DNA from: Paenibacillus cymbidii
GTDB taxonomy: Bacteria; Bacillota; Bacilli; Paenibacillales; NBRC-103111
NCBI RefSeq assembly: GCF_004764705.1
Contig: NZ_SHLX01000024.1
Location: forward strand, 62,001 to 126,000
Reading direction: 5' to 3'
Length of the DNA stretch: 64,000 nucleotides
A model generated the notes under the pieces. It saw only the letters and a list, made by a program, of their open reading frames with translations, was not told the DNA's origin and ran no database searches. Below, piece by piece: positions 1 to 8,472 of this stretch; position 1 is the first letter of the stretch, and the number at the start of each line of letters is the position of its first letter. A program made the position numbers and the translations under genes.

Positions 1-130
1 CACCGAGATGAAAATCAAGGATATCGGCGAAACGGTAGGGTATTACAAAACGAATTACTTCATCAAGCTGTTCAAGGAATATACGGGCATGACGCCCGGC
101 GAGTACCGCAAGCTGCATGTCGGCGCCTGA
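1..130 (+). CDS. AraC-type DNA-binding domain, C-terminal end (5' partial)
   Basis: Reading from base 2, 42 codons run to a TGA at 128-130. The peptide contains the second helix-turn-helix of an AraC family protein (IGETVGYYKTNYFIKLFKEY followed by TGMTPGEYRK), the classic AraC C-terminal signature. The gene begins outside the window. Because the next genes are a sugar-binding lipoprotein and two LplB/YtcP-like permeases, it is probably a YesN-type response regulator or AraC activator controlling that importer, as is common in Paenibacillaceae; this is inferred from position only, since the receiver or sensor part is not visible. Confidence 0.85.
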   Translation, partial: TEMKIKDIGETVGYYKTNYFIKLFKEYTGMTPGEYRKLHVGA

Positions 131-357
131 TTGCCCGCGGTGCTGTGAAAATGCGGGATGCCGATCATTGTACAATGTCAATAACGTGGCCATGCGGGTA
201 AAATAAGTGCCATTTTGTTCGCGTCTGCTTCCTCCTACAATGAATGTATCCGTCGCTCCGGCCGGCCGGCATAAGGGAACGGACGCGGAGGATTGTCCGC
301 AGTCGGGCTTTCTCCGAAAGGCTTTCATCCGAACGATTCAACAGGGAGGGGTATCAT

Positions 358-1929
358 TTGTCGAAAAAATGGGCTTCATCCGCCGCAATCGTTGCGATAG
401 CTGCGGTCATGCTTGCCGCCTGTTCGTCCAACAGCGCCGGAACTTCATCTTCCTCGTCGCCTTCGGCCAGCTCTAATGCGGCAACGCCTGCGGCCACGGC
501 CAAAACGAAGAAGGTCGTCTACGTTTATGCCAACACCGGAGCGCTGCAGCTGACGACAGATACGAGCAAGCCGGAGGCGGTCGAGGAAGTACGGCAAGCG
601 ATTCTCGCCAAGTCGGGCATCGAGGTGCAGGCGATCATTCCGCCGAAAGGCTCGGAAGCCGACAAGCTGAACCTGCTGCTTGCTTCGAACGAACCGCTTG
701 ATATTTTTATGGGCAACATGAGCACGCACCAGGCCAAAGGCGCCGTCATGCCGATCAACGATTTGCTCGACAAATACGGCGCAAACGTGAAGAAGCTGTG
801 GAAGCCGGAATGGGAGTCCGGCTGGAAAGGGCTATCGACGAAGGACGGAAAAATTTGGGGCGTCCCGCAATTGCCGCCGCTTGCGGGCAATACGGTGCTC
901 GTACGCAAGGATTGGCTCGACAAATACGGCCTTGCGGTGCCAAAAACGTTTGACGATTTCGAAAATGTGCTGAAGGTGTTCAAGGAGAAAGATCCGGCCG
1001 GCAACGGACAAACGATTCCGCTGCTGACCGATTTCAACGTGCAGAACAATTTGCAGGGCATGAACATGGCGCTGGCCGCCGGCTTTATGGATATTGGCTA
1101 CGCAAACTGGATCGATACGGACGGCAAAGTGAAGCCGATCGTGTTCAACCCGGGATACAAGCAGTTTATCGGCGTCATGGCCGATTGGTACAAGAAGGGC
1201 TACATCTACAAGGAAGCGTTCTCACTGATCAAGGACAAGGAAATCGAGCTGACGAAACAAAATCGGGTCGGTGCTGCGGCCATCTGGTACACAACGATTT
1301 TGAACCAGGTGTCGGCGCTGAAACAGACCGCTCCGGATGCGAACTATATCGTCGTCGATCTGCAGGGGCCCAAAGGCAATGTCACCTCTGCGGGCGGTGT
1401 CAGCCTGGGCGGCACGATGATCAGCAAAAACTCGAAAAACGCCGAAGCCGCCATGGAGCTGATCAACTGGGCGCACAGCGATATCGAAAATTATTTCCTT
1501 GCGTTCTACGGCATCGAAGGCAAGCATTGGAAATACGTGGACAAAGCGAATCATGTCATCGAGCGGCTAAACCGCGATTACCTCGGCGATCTGCAAATCG
1601 GCAGTTCGTTCGCTTATACCGTGCAGCATTCGCTGAACGACCCGGCCTCGAAGCCGGCGAACGACTACATCAAGGATTACATCACCAACACGAAGCGGAT
1701 GAAAATGCCGGCGCTGCTCGACTACGATTACAAATTCGATCAGAAGGCGATCGCCGATAAAATTCCGACCTTGAATGACATCAACCGGATGATGGAGCAG
1801 GAAATCGTCAAGTTCGTCATGGGCGCAAGACCGATTGCGGATTACGACAAGTTTCTGCAGGAGCTCAGCAAGACAGGCGTCGACAACTGGACGCAGGTGA
1901 TGACCGAGCAGTACAACAGCGTCAAGTAG
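358..1929 (+). CDS. Extracellular solute-binding lipoprotein of a carbohydrate ABC importer
   Basis: Captures a sugar or oligosaccharide outside the cell and passes it to the two permeases that follow. The start chosen is TTG at 358, behind the strong site AGGGAGGGG at about 342-350; an upstream in-frame ATG at 244 has no ribosome site and would place non-signal sequence in front. From TTG the protein (523 residues) opens with SKK, a hydrophobic stretch and the lipobox LAAC, then a Ser/Ala-rich linker, which marks a lipid-anchored protein. The remainder fits the type 1 extracellular binding-protein family seen with LplB/YtcP permeases, including a PQLPPLAGNTVLVRKDWLDK segment typical of the family. 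The substrate cannot be read; the sialidase-like gene downstream suggests a glycan fragment. Confidence 0.9.
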   Translation: MSKKWASSAAIVAIAAVMLAACSSNSAGTSSSSSPSASSNAATPAATAKTKKVVYVYANTGALQLTTDTSKPEAVEEVRQAILAKSGIEVQAIIPPKGSEADKLNLLLASNEPLDIFMGNMSTHQAKGAVMPINDLLDKYGANVKKLWKPEWESGWKGLSTKDGKIWGVPQLPPLAGNTVLVRKDWLDKYGLAVPKTFDDFENVLKVFKEKDPAGNGQTIPLLTDFNVQNNLQGMNMALAAGFMDIGYANWIDTDGKVKPIVFNPGYKQFIGVMADWYKKGYIYKEAFSLIKDKEIELTKQNRVGAAAIWYTTILNQVSALKQTAPDANYIVVDLQGPKGNVTSAGGVSLGGTMISKNSKNAEAAMELINWAHSDIENYFLAFYGIEGKHWKYVDKANHVIERLNRDYLGDLQIGSSFAYTVQHSLNDPASKPANDYIKDYITNTKRMKMPALLDYDYKFDQKAIADKIPTLNDINRMMEQEIVKFVMGARPIADYDKFLQELSKTGVDNWTQVMTEQYNSVK

Positions 1930-2028
1930 CAGGCCGGTCCACGGCCGCTGCGCCGGCGGACGCCCTTGCGGAGCGGGACGCCCTGCTAGGGCAGTTCGCC
2001 ATGACGGCGAATGGAAGCGGGGATGCTA

Positions 2029-2946
2029 GTGAGCGCGCAAACGTTGAGCAGAATCAAAAGGCAGAAGCTGTATTATTTTCTCCTGGTCCCCGGGCTGCTT
2101 TATTTTCTGATCTTTCATTACGGTCCGATGTACGGCATCATCATCGCGTTTAAGGATATCGCGCCGTTCGACGGACTGAAGGGCATTTTTTCCGCGGAGT
2201 GGGTCGGGCTGAAGCATTTCCGCAATTTTACCGAATCGTACTATTTTACAAACATCATGGTCAATACGCTGACGATCAGCGGTTACCGGCTGCTGTTCGG
2301 ATTCCCGGCGCCGATCATTCTCGCTCTGCTGATCAACGAAGTTCGGGTGGTCGCGTTTAAACGGACGGTGCAGACGATCTCGTATTTGCCCCATTTCATC
2401 TCGATGGTTGTTCTTGCCGGCCTCGTCACGACGCTGCTCAGCACCGACGGCGGGTTCGTCAACGGGGTGCTGCAGAAATTGGGATTCGAACCGGTGCTGT
2501 TTTTGTCCGATACGCGGTTTTTCCGTTCGGTGCTCGTCGGCTCCGGCATCTGGAAGGAGATGGGGTGGAGCAGCATCATTTACCTCGCGGCGATCGCCGG
2601 CGTCGATCAGCAGTTGTACGAAGCGGCCAAGGTGGACGGGGCGGGCAAGCTCAAGCAAATATGGCATATCACCTTGCCCGGCATCAGTCCGATTGTGGTC
2701 ATCATGTTTATTTTGGCGATCGGCCATGTGATGGACGCCGGATTTGAACAAATTTTTCTGCTGTACTCTCCGCCCGTATACGGGGTGGCCGACATTATCG
2801 ACACGTACGTGTATCGGAAAGGGCTTGTCGAAGTGCAGTATTCGTTCGCAGCCGCAGTCGGGCTGTTCAAGTCGGTCATCGCCGCCGTACTCGTGCTCGG
2901 CACCAATTATTTGGCTCGCAAGTTCGGCCAAGAAGGAATATGGTAG
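2029..2946 (+). CDS. ABC sugar importer permease, LplB type
   Basis: Inner-membrane permease of the importer. About 305 residues with six hydrophobic segments and the MalF/UgpA-type EAA loop (YEAAKVDGAGKLKQIWHITL then PGI) near residue 205 that docks the ATPase. I chose GTG at 2029, six bases after AAGCGGGG; an ATG at 2011 is also in frame but has no ribosome site. It ends in the family tail KFGQEGIW. The gene follows the binding protein by about 100 bases and is separated from the second permease by 10. No ATPase gene is present, as usual for this class, which borrows a shared MsmX-like ATPase in known Bacillus systems. Confidence 0.9.
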   Translation: MSAQTLSRIKRQKLYYFLLVPGLLYFLIFHYGPMYGIIIAFKDIAPFDGLKGIFSAEWVGLKHFRNFTESYYFTNIMVNTLTISGYRLLFGFPAPIILALLINEVRVVAFKRTVQTISYLPHFISMVVLAGLVTTLLSTDGGFVNGVLQKLGFEPVLFLSDTRFFRSVLVGSGIWKEMGWSSIIYLAAIAGVDQQLYEAAKVDGAGKLKQIWHITLPGISPIVVIMFILAIGHVMDAGFEQIFLLYSPPVYGVADIIDTYVYRKGLVEVQYSFAAAVGLFKSVIAAVLVLGTNYLARKFGQEGIW

Positions 2947-2956
2947 GTGATCGTTG

Positions 2957-3847
2957 ATGGCCGGGATGAAACCAAGCGGCGGGGAAACGGCGTTTCAGGC
3001 GGTTAACGTCGCGTTGCTGACCGTGTTGTCGTTATTGTTCGTTTTGCCTTTTCTGGTGGTCATTTCGACTTCGCTCGTCAGCGAAAGCGAGCTGATCGAG
3101 CGGGGCAGCTTTATCCTGTTCCCGCACCGGCTCGATGTGACGTCTTATCGGGCGCTGCTTTCCAACGGTTCGCAGCTTTATCACGCCTACGGCATTACCC
3201 TGCTGCGGGTGACGGTAGGCACCTTTTTCAACTTGTTGTTTACGGCGATGATGGCGTTTGCGATTTCGCGCAAGTCGCTGCCGGGCCGCAATGTGTTCAT
3301 CACGCTCGTCTTTATCACGATGCTGTTCAGCGGCGGGCTCGTTCCGAACTATTTGCTGATGAAATTTATGCATTTGACCGATACGTTCTGGGTTATGATC
3401 GTGCCGTCGCTAATTAATGCGTGGTACCTTATCATTATGAAGGGGTTCTTTTCGCAAATTCCGGAAAGTCTGGAGGAGTCGGCGACCATAGACGGGGCAT
3501 CTCCGTGGCGCATTCTGGTTCGTATCATTGTGCCGCTAAGCCTGCCGACGATGGCAACGATCGGGCTGTTCTATGCGGTTGGACACTGGAACGCCTGGTT
3601 CGATGCGACGATCTACATCAACAACCAGAACTTGATGCCGGTGCAGGTACTGATGCGGCGCATCGTGCTGACGATGACGAGCCAGGACCTGAACGCCGAA
3701 GTGATGGCGCATTTCGAGAGCAAACCGACGCCGCAATCGCTGAAAGGCGCGATGATTATCATCACGACGCTGCCGATCCTTTGCGTGTATCCGTTTCTGC
3801 AAAAGCATTTTGTCAAAGGCGTGCTGACCGGTTCGATCAAAGGTTGA
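2957..3847 (+). CDS. ABC sugar importer permease, YtcP/LplC type
   Basis: Second permease, partner of the gene just upstream. Starts at ATG 2957, six bases after TAGGTGA; the TTG at 2954 is too close to that site. About 296 residues, six hydrophobic segments, an EAA loop (LEESATIDGASPWRILVRII then VPLSLP) near residue 180, and the family ending PFLQKHFVKGVLTGSIKG. The conserved N-terminal part of the YtcP group (VLPFLVVISTSLVSE) is present. Its stop overlaps the earliest possible TTG of the next gene, so coupling with the sialidase-like gene is likely. Confidence 0.9.
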   Translation: MAGMKPSGGETAFQAVNVALLTVLSLLFVLPFLVVISTSLVSESELIERGSFILFPHRLDVTSYRALLSNGSQLYHAYGITLLRVTVGTFFNLLFTAMMAFAISRKSLPGRNVFITLVFITMLFSGGLVPNYLLMKFMHLTDTFWVMIVPSLINAWYLIIMKGFFSQIPESLEESATIDGASPWRILVRIIVPLSLPTMATIGLFYAVGHWNAWFDATIYINNQNLMPVQVLMRRIVLTMTSQDLNAEVMAHFESKPTPQSLKGAMIIITTLPILCVYPFLQKHFVKGVLTGSIKG

Positions 3848-3891
3848 TCCTGGCTTGGCACGAGCCAATATACAGAGTGGAAGGGAAGCGA

Positions 3892-4989
3892 TTGCAAGTG
3901 ACGAATAACAAAGGAACAGTCGTGCTGGACCTGCGTCCGGCGGAAGGCAATCCGCGCAACAGCGAAGGCGCGTTTATCGAACTGCGGGACGGCAGCTTGC
4001 TGTTCGTATACAGCCGGTTTACCGGCACGGATCACAACGACGACGCGATTGCGAGCATTGCGGCGCGCGTTTCCTTAGACGACGGGGAAACGTGGTCGGA
4101 CGACCGCATCATCGCCACGCCGGAGGAGCACGGCGCGCTTAATGTGATGAGCGTGTCGCTGATGCGGATGCTGAACGGCGATATCGGCTTGTTCTACGGT
4201 TTTCGTTATGGCTGGCACGATACCCGGCTGCATCTGCGCCGCTCGTCCGACGAAGGGAAGACTTGGAGCGAAGCGGTGTGCTGCGTGCCGGGCATCGGTT
4301 ATTACGTGACGAACAACGACCGTGTCGTGCGGCTGTCGAGCGGCCGGCTGATCGTGCCGACCGCACTGCACCGGATGCGCGGGGAGAGCACGCGCGACTG
4401 GAGTTCGTTCGACGGCAGGGGCGTCGTCTACTTCTTCCTGTCCGACGACGACGGCCGCACGTGGCGGGAAGCGCGCAATTTCAGCGCGCTGAATGCCCCG
4501 CATTCGAAGAGCGGGCTGCAGGAGCCGGGCTTGATCGAGCTGGCGAACGGCTCGCTTTGGGCTTGGGCGCGGACGGACATGGGCTGGCAATACGAGATGC
4601 GTTCGTTCGACGGCGGGGAGACGTGGACGCCGGCTGCGCCGTCGCTGTTCAGCTCGCCGAATTCGCCGCTGTCGATGAAGCGGATGCCGGGGAGCGGCCA
4701 TTTGCTGGCCGTATGGAACCCGATTCCGAACTACCAGACCCGGGTGATCGGCAAACATTCCTGGGGGCGTACGCCGCTAGTCGTCGCTATCAGCAAGGAC
4801 GAAGGGCAAACGTGGGAATCGATCTTCACCGTGCAAAGCGAGGCGGATGGCGGCGGCTACTGTTATACGGCGATTCATTTTACTTCCGACGCCGTGCTGC
4901 TTGCCTACTGCGCGGGCGAGGCGGACGACGGCATTTGCCTGACTCGGCTGAAAATGCGCAAAATTTCGTTGGCTGACATTAGTGGCTGA
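3892..4989 (+). CDS. Sialidase/neuraminidase-like protein with Asp-box repeats
   Basis: About 365 residues with five Asp boxes (S-x-D-x-G-x-T-W): SLDDGETW near residue 61, then SSDEGKTW, SDDDGRTW, SFDGGETW and SKDEGQTW at roughly 60-residue spacing, the pattern of a six-bladed sialidase propeller (BNR_2 type). It has no signal peptide, so it probably acts in the cytoplasm on an imported glycan or glycoside. TTG 3892 sits six bases after AAGGG; GTG 3898 and GTG 3877 are alternatives. It is the last gene of the importer operon, and its presence is the main clue to the substrate. True sialidase activity is not established: many members of this family have other or unknown specificity. Confidence 0.8.
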   Translation: MQVTNNKGTVVLDLRPAEGNPRNSEGAFIELRDGSLLFVYSRFTGTDHNDDAIASIAARVSLDDGETWSDDRIIATPEEHGALNVMSVSLMRMLNGDIGLFYGFRYGWHDTRLHLRRSSDEGKTWSEAVCCVPGIGYYVTNNDRVVRLSSGRLIVPTALHRMRGESTRDWSSFDGRGVVYFFLSDDDGRTWREARNFSALNAPHSKSGLQEPGLIELANGSLWAWARTDMGWQYEMRSFDGGETWTPAAPSLFSSPNSPLSMKRMPGSGHLLAVWNPIPNYQTRVIGKHSWGRTPLVVAISKDEGQTWESIFTVQSEADGGGYCYTAIHFTSDAVLLAYCAGEADDGICLTRLKMRKISLADISG

Positions 4990-5035
4990 GCGGCGGGTTG
5001 GCGGAGTCTTTACGCGGACGCGGATGCGGACGGAA

Positions 5036-5227
5036 AATAAGCCATAAAAAATGGCCTATTCGCTCCTTTTTACTTGGTTTATCAAAAATAGCCAGTGAAA
5101 ACACTGGCTATTCCAGCCGAGCAGCCCTAAAATCGGGCATATCAGCCAAATAGCCAGCGAAATCGCTGGCTATTTCCTTGTGGCCGGCCCTTTTTGGCGA
5201 AATAGCCAGTCAAACAAGGCTTATTTT
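5036..5227. repeat. Modular hairpin repeat, copy A (four modules)
   Basis: Lies between convergent genes. Modules start at 5036, 5086, 5148 and 5200. Module 2 is a perfect hairpin with arms AAATAGCCAGTG and CACTGGCTATT; module 3 has arms AAATAGCCAGCGA and TCGCTGGCTATTT. Modules 1 and 4 are less perfect (arms of AATAGCC/GGCCTATT type). Related copies B, C and D are at 15918, 46135 and 60711, and copies A, C and D have the same module spacing of 50, 62 and 52 bases. It could also end transcription from either side. Confidence 0.85.
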
Positions 5228-5275
5228 GATTGTGGCCGGAGCTGCCGGTTTGTTCCGCATCTTCGTGGAGATTGC

Positions 5276-5941
5276 TTAGTGAAGCCGGGCGGCATGGACT
5301 GCCGGCAGTTCTTGGATGAGCGGCATCAGTTGGCCGATCGAATCGCTGGCCGGAAGCTTCACGACGAGGTCGAGCTCGATTTCCGGCGGATTCCCGGGCT
5401 TCTTTTCGGCCTGGAAGCTGAGAATTGCGACTTGTTTGCCGGCGAGCAGCGTTTGGACTCGATCCATGGCGCCGGGCTCGTCGATCATCCGAATCGTGAT
5501 CTGCTCCGTCTTCGGCGAGGCCAGCCAGCTAATCTGGCTGTGCAGCACCTTCTGCGCGATCAGAATGATCGCCGTTACGCCGAGCCCGACAATGTAAAGG
5601 CCGGTGCCGATGATCATGCCGATGCCGGCTGTCGTCCACATGCCTGCGGCGGTTGTCAGCCCTTTGATCGTATGGCGCTGCATAAAAATCATCCCGGCCC
5701 CGAGGAAACCAACCCCGCTGACTACTTGTGCGGCAATCCGCGACGGGTCGAGCGTCAGGTTGTTCCAGCCGATCTGATCTTGAAAGCCGTATTTCGATAT
5801 GACCATCATGAGCGCCGCGCCGACAGCGACAATAAAATGCGTGCGGATACCCGCTTCCTTCATCCGATTTTTCCGCTCGAAGCCGATCAGCGCACCGCAC
5901 AGTCCCGCTGCGAGGATGCGAAGCAAATATTCGAATTGCAT
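5276..5941 (-). CDS. MgtC/SapB family membrane protein
   Basis: 221 residues. The N-terminal half carries four to five hydrophobic segments and the MgtC signature at the start (RILAAGLCGALIGFERK) and again in GVGFLGAGMIFMQRHTIKGL. The C-terminal third is a soluble ACT-like domain (QITIRMIDEPGAMDRVQTLL), which marks the longer MgtC subgroup. MgtC proteins are linked to magnesium limitation and, in some bacteria, to F-ATPase inhibition; which role applies here is unknown. The ATG at 5941 is preceded by GGGAG about nine bases upstream. No partner gene is adjacent; the next minus-strand gene is a GGDEF protein 120 bases upstream. Confidence 0.9.
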   Translation of the reverse strand: MQFEYLLRILAAGLCGALIGFERKNRMKEAGIRTHFIVAVGAALMMVISKYGFQDQIGWNNLTLDPSRIAAQVVSGVGFLGAGMIFMQRHTIKGLTTAAGMWTTAGIGMIIGTGLYIVGLGVTAIILIAQKVLHSQISWLASPKTEQITIRMIDEPGAMDRVQTLLAGKQVAILSFQAEKKPGNPPEIELDLVVKLPASDSIGQLMPLIQELPAVHAARLH

Positions 5942-6060
5942 GAGCCATCACACTCCCATCCGGAAAGATTGGCCGGTTTTATTGTTATACCATAAAATGG
6001 CCGGGAGGTATAGGCAATGGAGCGGGCCATTCGTTATTTGACGTCGGTGCCGTGTTCGCC

Positions 6061-6699
6061 TTATTCTGCGATGCGATCGTACTTGCGGATCAAGTCGCCG
6101 AGCGCTTCCCGCAGCAAGTGGGACTCCTTTTTCTTCGACTTGTCGGCGAGGGACTTCAGGCTGCGAATCATGCTTGCGGGGTAATAACACGATTTCATAA
6201 TCATGTCTTCGCTTGGCGGAAGCGCGACAAGGTTGCGACCGCTTTCCTTGGCGGATGCGAGTGCTGCGTCGGCGGCGCGTCTGAGCGCGGACGCTTCTTT
6301 GGCATCGCGGGGGTATTGGGCGACGCCGATTGTAACAGTAATTTCTTTGCCGGCATCGGCGGGCAGGCCGTATGCGGATTGATTGGCATGCACCGCGGCG
6401 CGAAGCGATTCCATTTTCAGAAATGCCTGCTCCAGACTTGCGCCGGGCAGCAGAATCGCATATTCATCGCCGGAAATCCGGTAGGCTTGTCCGACGCCTG
6501 CGGCTTTAATCGATTCCGCTATCGCCTTTAATACCACGTCACCGGTTTCGTGGCCGAACTGTTCATTCACGACGTCGAAGTGGTCGACATCGAGCGATGC
6601 GAGACCTACCGCGTCTTCCTTGGCGATCGCCGCTTTCAAATCCTGCTCGAACTCCTCATTGTTCTGTAAACCGGTCAAACTGTCCACTCGTTTTGTCAC
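6061..6699 (-). CDS. Small GGDEF-domain protein with C-terminal ribbon-helix-helix-like domain
   Basis: 212 residues, GTG start behind AAGGATG. Residues 5-160 are a GGDEF (diguanylate cyclase) domain with no sensor in front: SLTGL, metal site LDVDHF and the active loop written SGDEY (76-80) instead of GGDEF. The Lys after DxDxF is Asp42 and the usual ND is NE, so catalysis may be weak; there is no RxxD inhibitory site before the loop. Residues 166-207 (a short strand MIMKSCYYP, then two helices through KKKESHLLREALGDLIRKYD) resemble a CopG/Arc-type ribbon-helix-helix, so it may bind DNA. The upstream 100 bases are extremely AT-rich. Function is inferred; it may be a c-di-GMP or nucleotide sensor rather than an enzyme. 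Confidence 0.75.
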   Translation of the reverse strand: MTKRVDSLTGLQNNEEFEQDLKAAIAKEDAVGLASLDVDHFDVVNEQFGHETGDVVLKAIAESIKAAGVGQAYRISGDEYAILLPGASLEQAFLKMESLRAAVHANQSAYGLPADAGKEITVTIGVAQYPRDAKEASALRRAADAALASAKESGRNLVALPPSEDMIMKSCYYPASMIRSLKSLADKSKKKESHLLREALGDLIRKYDRIAE

Positions 6700-6803
6700 A
6701 CTATCACATCCTTATATATAATTATATATATGTATATATTTAAATTATATTTAATATATATGAATGTCAATTGCCGTGCTTGAAAAAGATTTGATCTTGC
6801 GCG
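6700..6803. other. AT-rich spacer
   Basis: Between the divergent GGDEF gene and tRNA-Ala. Positions 6714-6765 are almost pure A/T with TATATA runs and some self-complementarity. It probably holds the GGDEF promoter; no clear -35/-10 pair can be chosen among the many TA-rich options. Confidence 0.4.
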
Positions 6804-6833
6804 TTGACAAGCATTGCAGGTCCGTGCTATGAT
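6804..6833 (+). promoter_or_regulatory. Sigma-A promoter of tRNA-Ala
   Basis: Perfect -35 TTGACA at 6804-6809, 18-base spacer, -10 TATGAT at 6828-6833, 16 bases before the tRNA. This matches what a strong stable-RNA promoter should look like. Confidence 0.85.
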
Positions 6834-6849
6834 AAATCCTGTTCGCTTC

Positions 6850-6922
6850 GGGGCCTTAGCTCAGCTGGGAGAGCGCATCGCTGGCAGCGATGAGGTCAGG
6901 GGTTCGATCCCCCTAGGCTCCA
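6850..6922 (+). tRNA. tRNA-Ala (anticodon GGC)
   Basis: 73 nt that fold as a standard tRNA: acceptor arm GGGGCCT with AGGCTCC, D arm GCTCAGCTGGGAGAGC, anticodon stem ATCGC/GCGAT with loop TGGCA (anticodon GGC), T arm with GGTTCGATCCC. The G3:U70 pair, the alanine identity element, is visible. CCA is not encoded. It is followed directly by an intrinsic terminator and by the 189-bp tandem repeat that copies its last 16 bases. Confidence 0.97.
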
Positions 6923-7405
6923 TAAAAAGAAATAGCCACCTTGGGTGGCTATTTCTCTTTATGCGGAATCGGGGAGCGAACCCCGGGGTTCGTCCGGGCG
7001 GACGAAGCGAAGCGGAGGAGCACGGCGTCTGAATCTACCGCTAAGGTAGTCATCGTCGAGAATGCTTCGTCAGCAAGTTAAATCGAGATTCATACATCCC
7101 CCTAGGCTCCATAAAAAGAAATAGCCACCTTGGGTGGCTATTTCTCTTTATGCGGAATCGGGGAGCGAACCCCGGGGGTCGTCAGGGCGGACGAAGCGAA
7201 GCGGAGGAGTACGGCGTCTGAATTTACCGCTAAGGTAGTCATCGTCGAGAATGCTTCGTCAGCAAGTTAAATCGAGATTCATACATCCCCCTAGGCTCCA
7301 TAAAAGAAATAGCCACCTTGGGTGGCTATTTCTTTTTGTGCGGAATCGGGGAGCGAACCCCGGGGTTCGTCCGGGCGGACGAAGCGAAGCGGAGGAGCAC
7401 GGCGT
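6907..7405. repeat. 189-bp tandem repeat restating the tRNA-Ala 3' end (2.6 copies)
   Basis: Units begin at 6907, 7096 and 7285, the last truncated at about 7405. Each starts with the final 16 bases of the tRNA (ATCCCCCTAGGCTCCA), continues with a terminator hairpin (arms AAATAGCCAC / GTGGCTATTT), then a GC-rich part with the palindrome CGAACCCCGGGGTTCG and a hairpin TTCGTCC/GGACGAA, then CGCTAAGGTAGTCATCGTCG and a tail. Copies differ at only a few positions. The repeated tRNA end suggests repeated site-specific insertion or duplication at a tRNA attachment site. Short open frames inside are not credible genes. Confidence 0.85.
6924..6960 (+). terminator. Intrinsic terminator of tRNA-Ala
   Basis: Arms GAAATAGCCACC / GGGTGGCTATTTC around a short TT loop, followed by TCTTT, immediately after the tRNA. 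The same hairpin recurs at about 7114-7148 and 7303-7336 inside the tandem repeat. Confidence 0.8.
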
Positions 7406-7454
7406 TACAAGGAAACTAACAATAAACTTGATCGTCGTGATGATGATAAGAGTA

Positions 7455-8381
7455 TTAATTGGTCAGACTCAAAAGCTCTTCTCTAAGTCCGAAATAGGCA
7501 TTATTCCATCCCATCTTCGCGTAAAAGCGTAATCCGATCAATCCATTGTAATATTTTGCACCAAGTATTCTTTCCTTAAAATTAGGAATGGAAATACCAA
7601 TCTGCTGCTGAAAATTCTGGTAAGCTCGGATCACATCAAGTTTCCGTAAGTGCCAGTCTAATGTTGCAAGGTCGACAAGAAAATCACCATATTTACTATT
7701 AGTATCGATAATCCCCGTAATATGCTGACCATCGGATAGAATATTAAACTGATGAAAATCACCGTGAATAAAATGCCGATGCGGTTCATTATAGCTGGAA
7801 TAGTCCAATAATCGGTTATAACATTCATCGAACACATCTTTCTCCAGACAAGAAGTTTTGAATAAGCTATACCACCCATCCCAGAAAGTCCCCGTCTGAT
7901 CCTCTGCATTGCTGGCCATTACATGTTCCCTCCAAGAATTGTACGTGCCATTCCCGCTCGAATTAATGTATCCGTACCCGTGTGTATTGCCTACCTCAAT
8001 GTGGTTCATTTTAGTGAGAAGTTGAATGACCTCCGGAATCAATTGGCGTTGTTGTTCAGGAGAACAGTTTGCCAGATGGAATCCGCTGATCTTTTCGGAA
8101 ATGAGATAGTGACATGATTTATAGTGACCCAGTCCGTGACTGAAAGGAAACGGAATTCCCTGTGATGTTAATAGACTAGAGATAAATCTTTCTGTTTCAA
8201 AACTTCCTGCTAACTCGCTAAACTTAATAACGTATTCCTTATCCAAAACCGCGAAGGAGAATACTGCGCTTAGATTACCCCCTTCTAGTGGCGTTACCCC
8301 AGTCACATTCGAACCAAAATATTTACTGAGCGCAGTTTCCACTTCCGAAGTTTCAAATGTTGGTTTTTCGTATACCGTCAT
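7455..8381 (-). CDS. Aminoglycoside phosphotransferase-family (APH/choline kinase-like) protein
   Basis: About 308 residues from the ATG at 8381 (AAAGGA ten bases upstream); a longer start at 8426 is possible. Kinase-fold landmarks of the APH family are present: Lys53 in VIKF, acidic Glu64, the catalytic loop HGDFHQFN (206-213) and the metal-binding GIIDTNSKYGDFLVDLA (Asp226, with DLA of the family). It would phosphorylate a small hydroxylated molecule; resistance to an antibiotic is possible but the family also acts on metabolites. Last gene of a three-gene minus-strand group in the AT-rich island, 91 bases after the methyltransferase gene. Confidence 0.8.
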   Translation of the reverse strand: MTVYEKPTFETSEVETALSKYFGSNVTGVTPLEGGNLSAVFSFAVLDKEYVIKFSELAGSFETERFISSLLTSQGIPFPFSHGLGHYKSCHYLISEKISGFHLANCSPEQQRQLIPEVIQLLTKMNHIEVGNTHGYGYINSSGNGTYNSWREHVMASNAEDQTGTFWDGWYSLFKTSCLEKDVFDECYNRLLDYSSYNEPHRHFIHGDFHQFNILSDGQHITGIIDTNSKYGDFLVDLATLDWHLRKLDVIRAYQNFQQQIGISIPNFKERILGAKYYNGLIGLRFYAKMGWNNAYFGLREELLSLTN

Positions 8382-8472
8382 TAATTTCTCATCCTTTTCT
8401 TTTGATTTAATGGCTCTTGGTTTCATATGATTCCCGTTATTTTTATAAGGGCAGGGGAACGTATTTAACGAA

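Noticed and set aside
244..357. Upstream extension of the first binding protein from ATG 244
   Set aside because: Would put about 38 charged residues before the signal peptide and has no ribosome site, while TTG 358 follows AGGGAGGGG.
6907..7405. CRISPR array
   Set aside because: Only 2.6 units of 189 bases with nearly identical content throughout; there are no short repeats with unique spacers and no cas genes.
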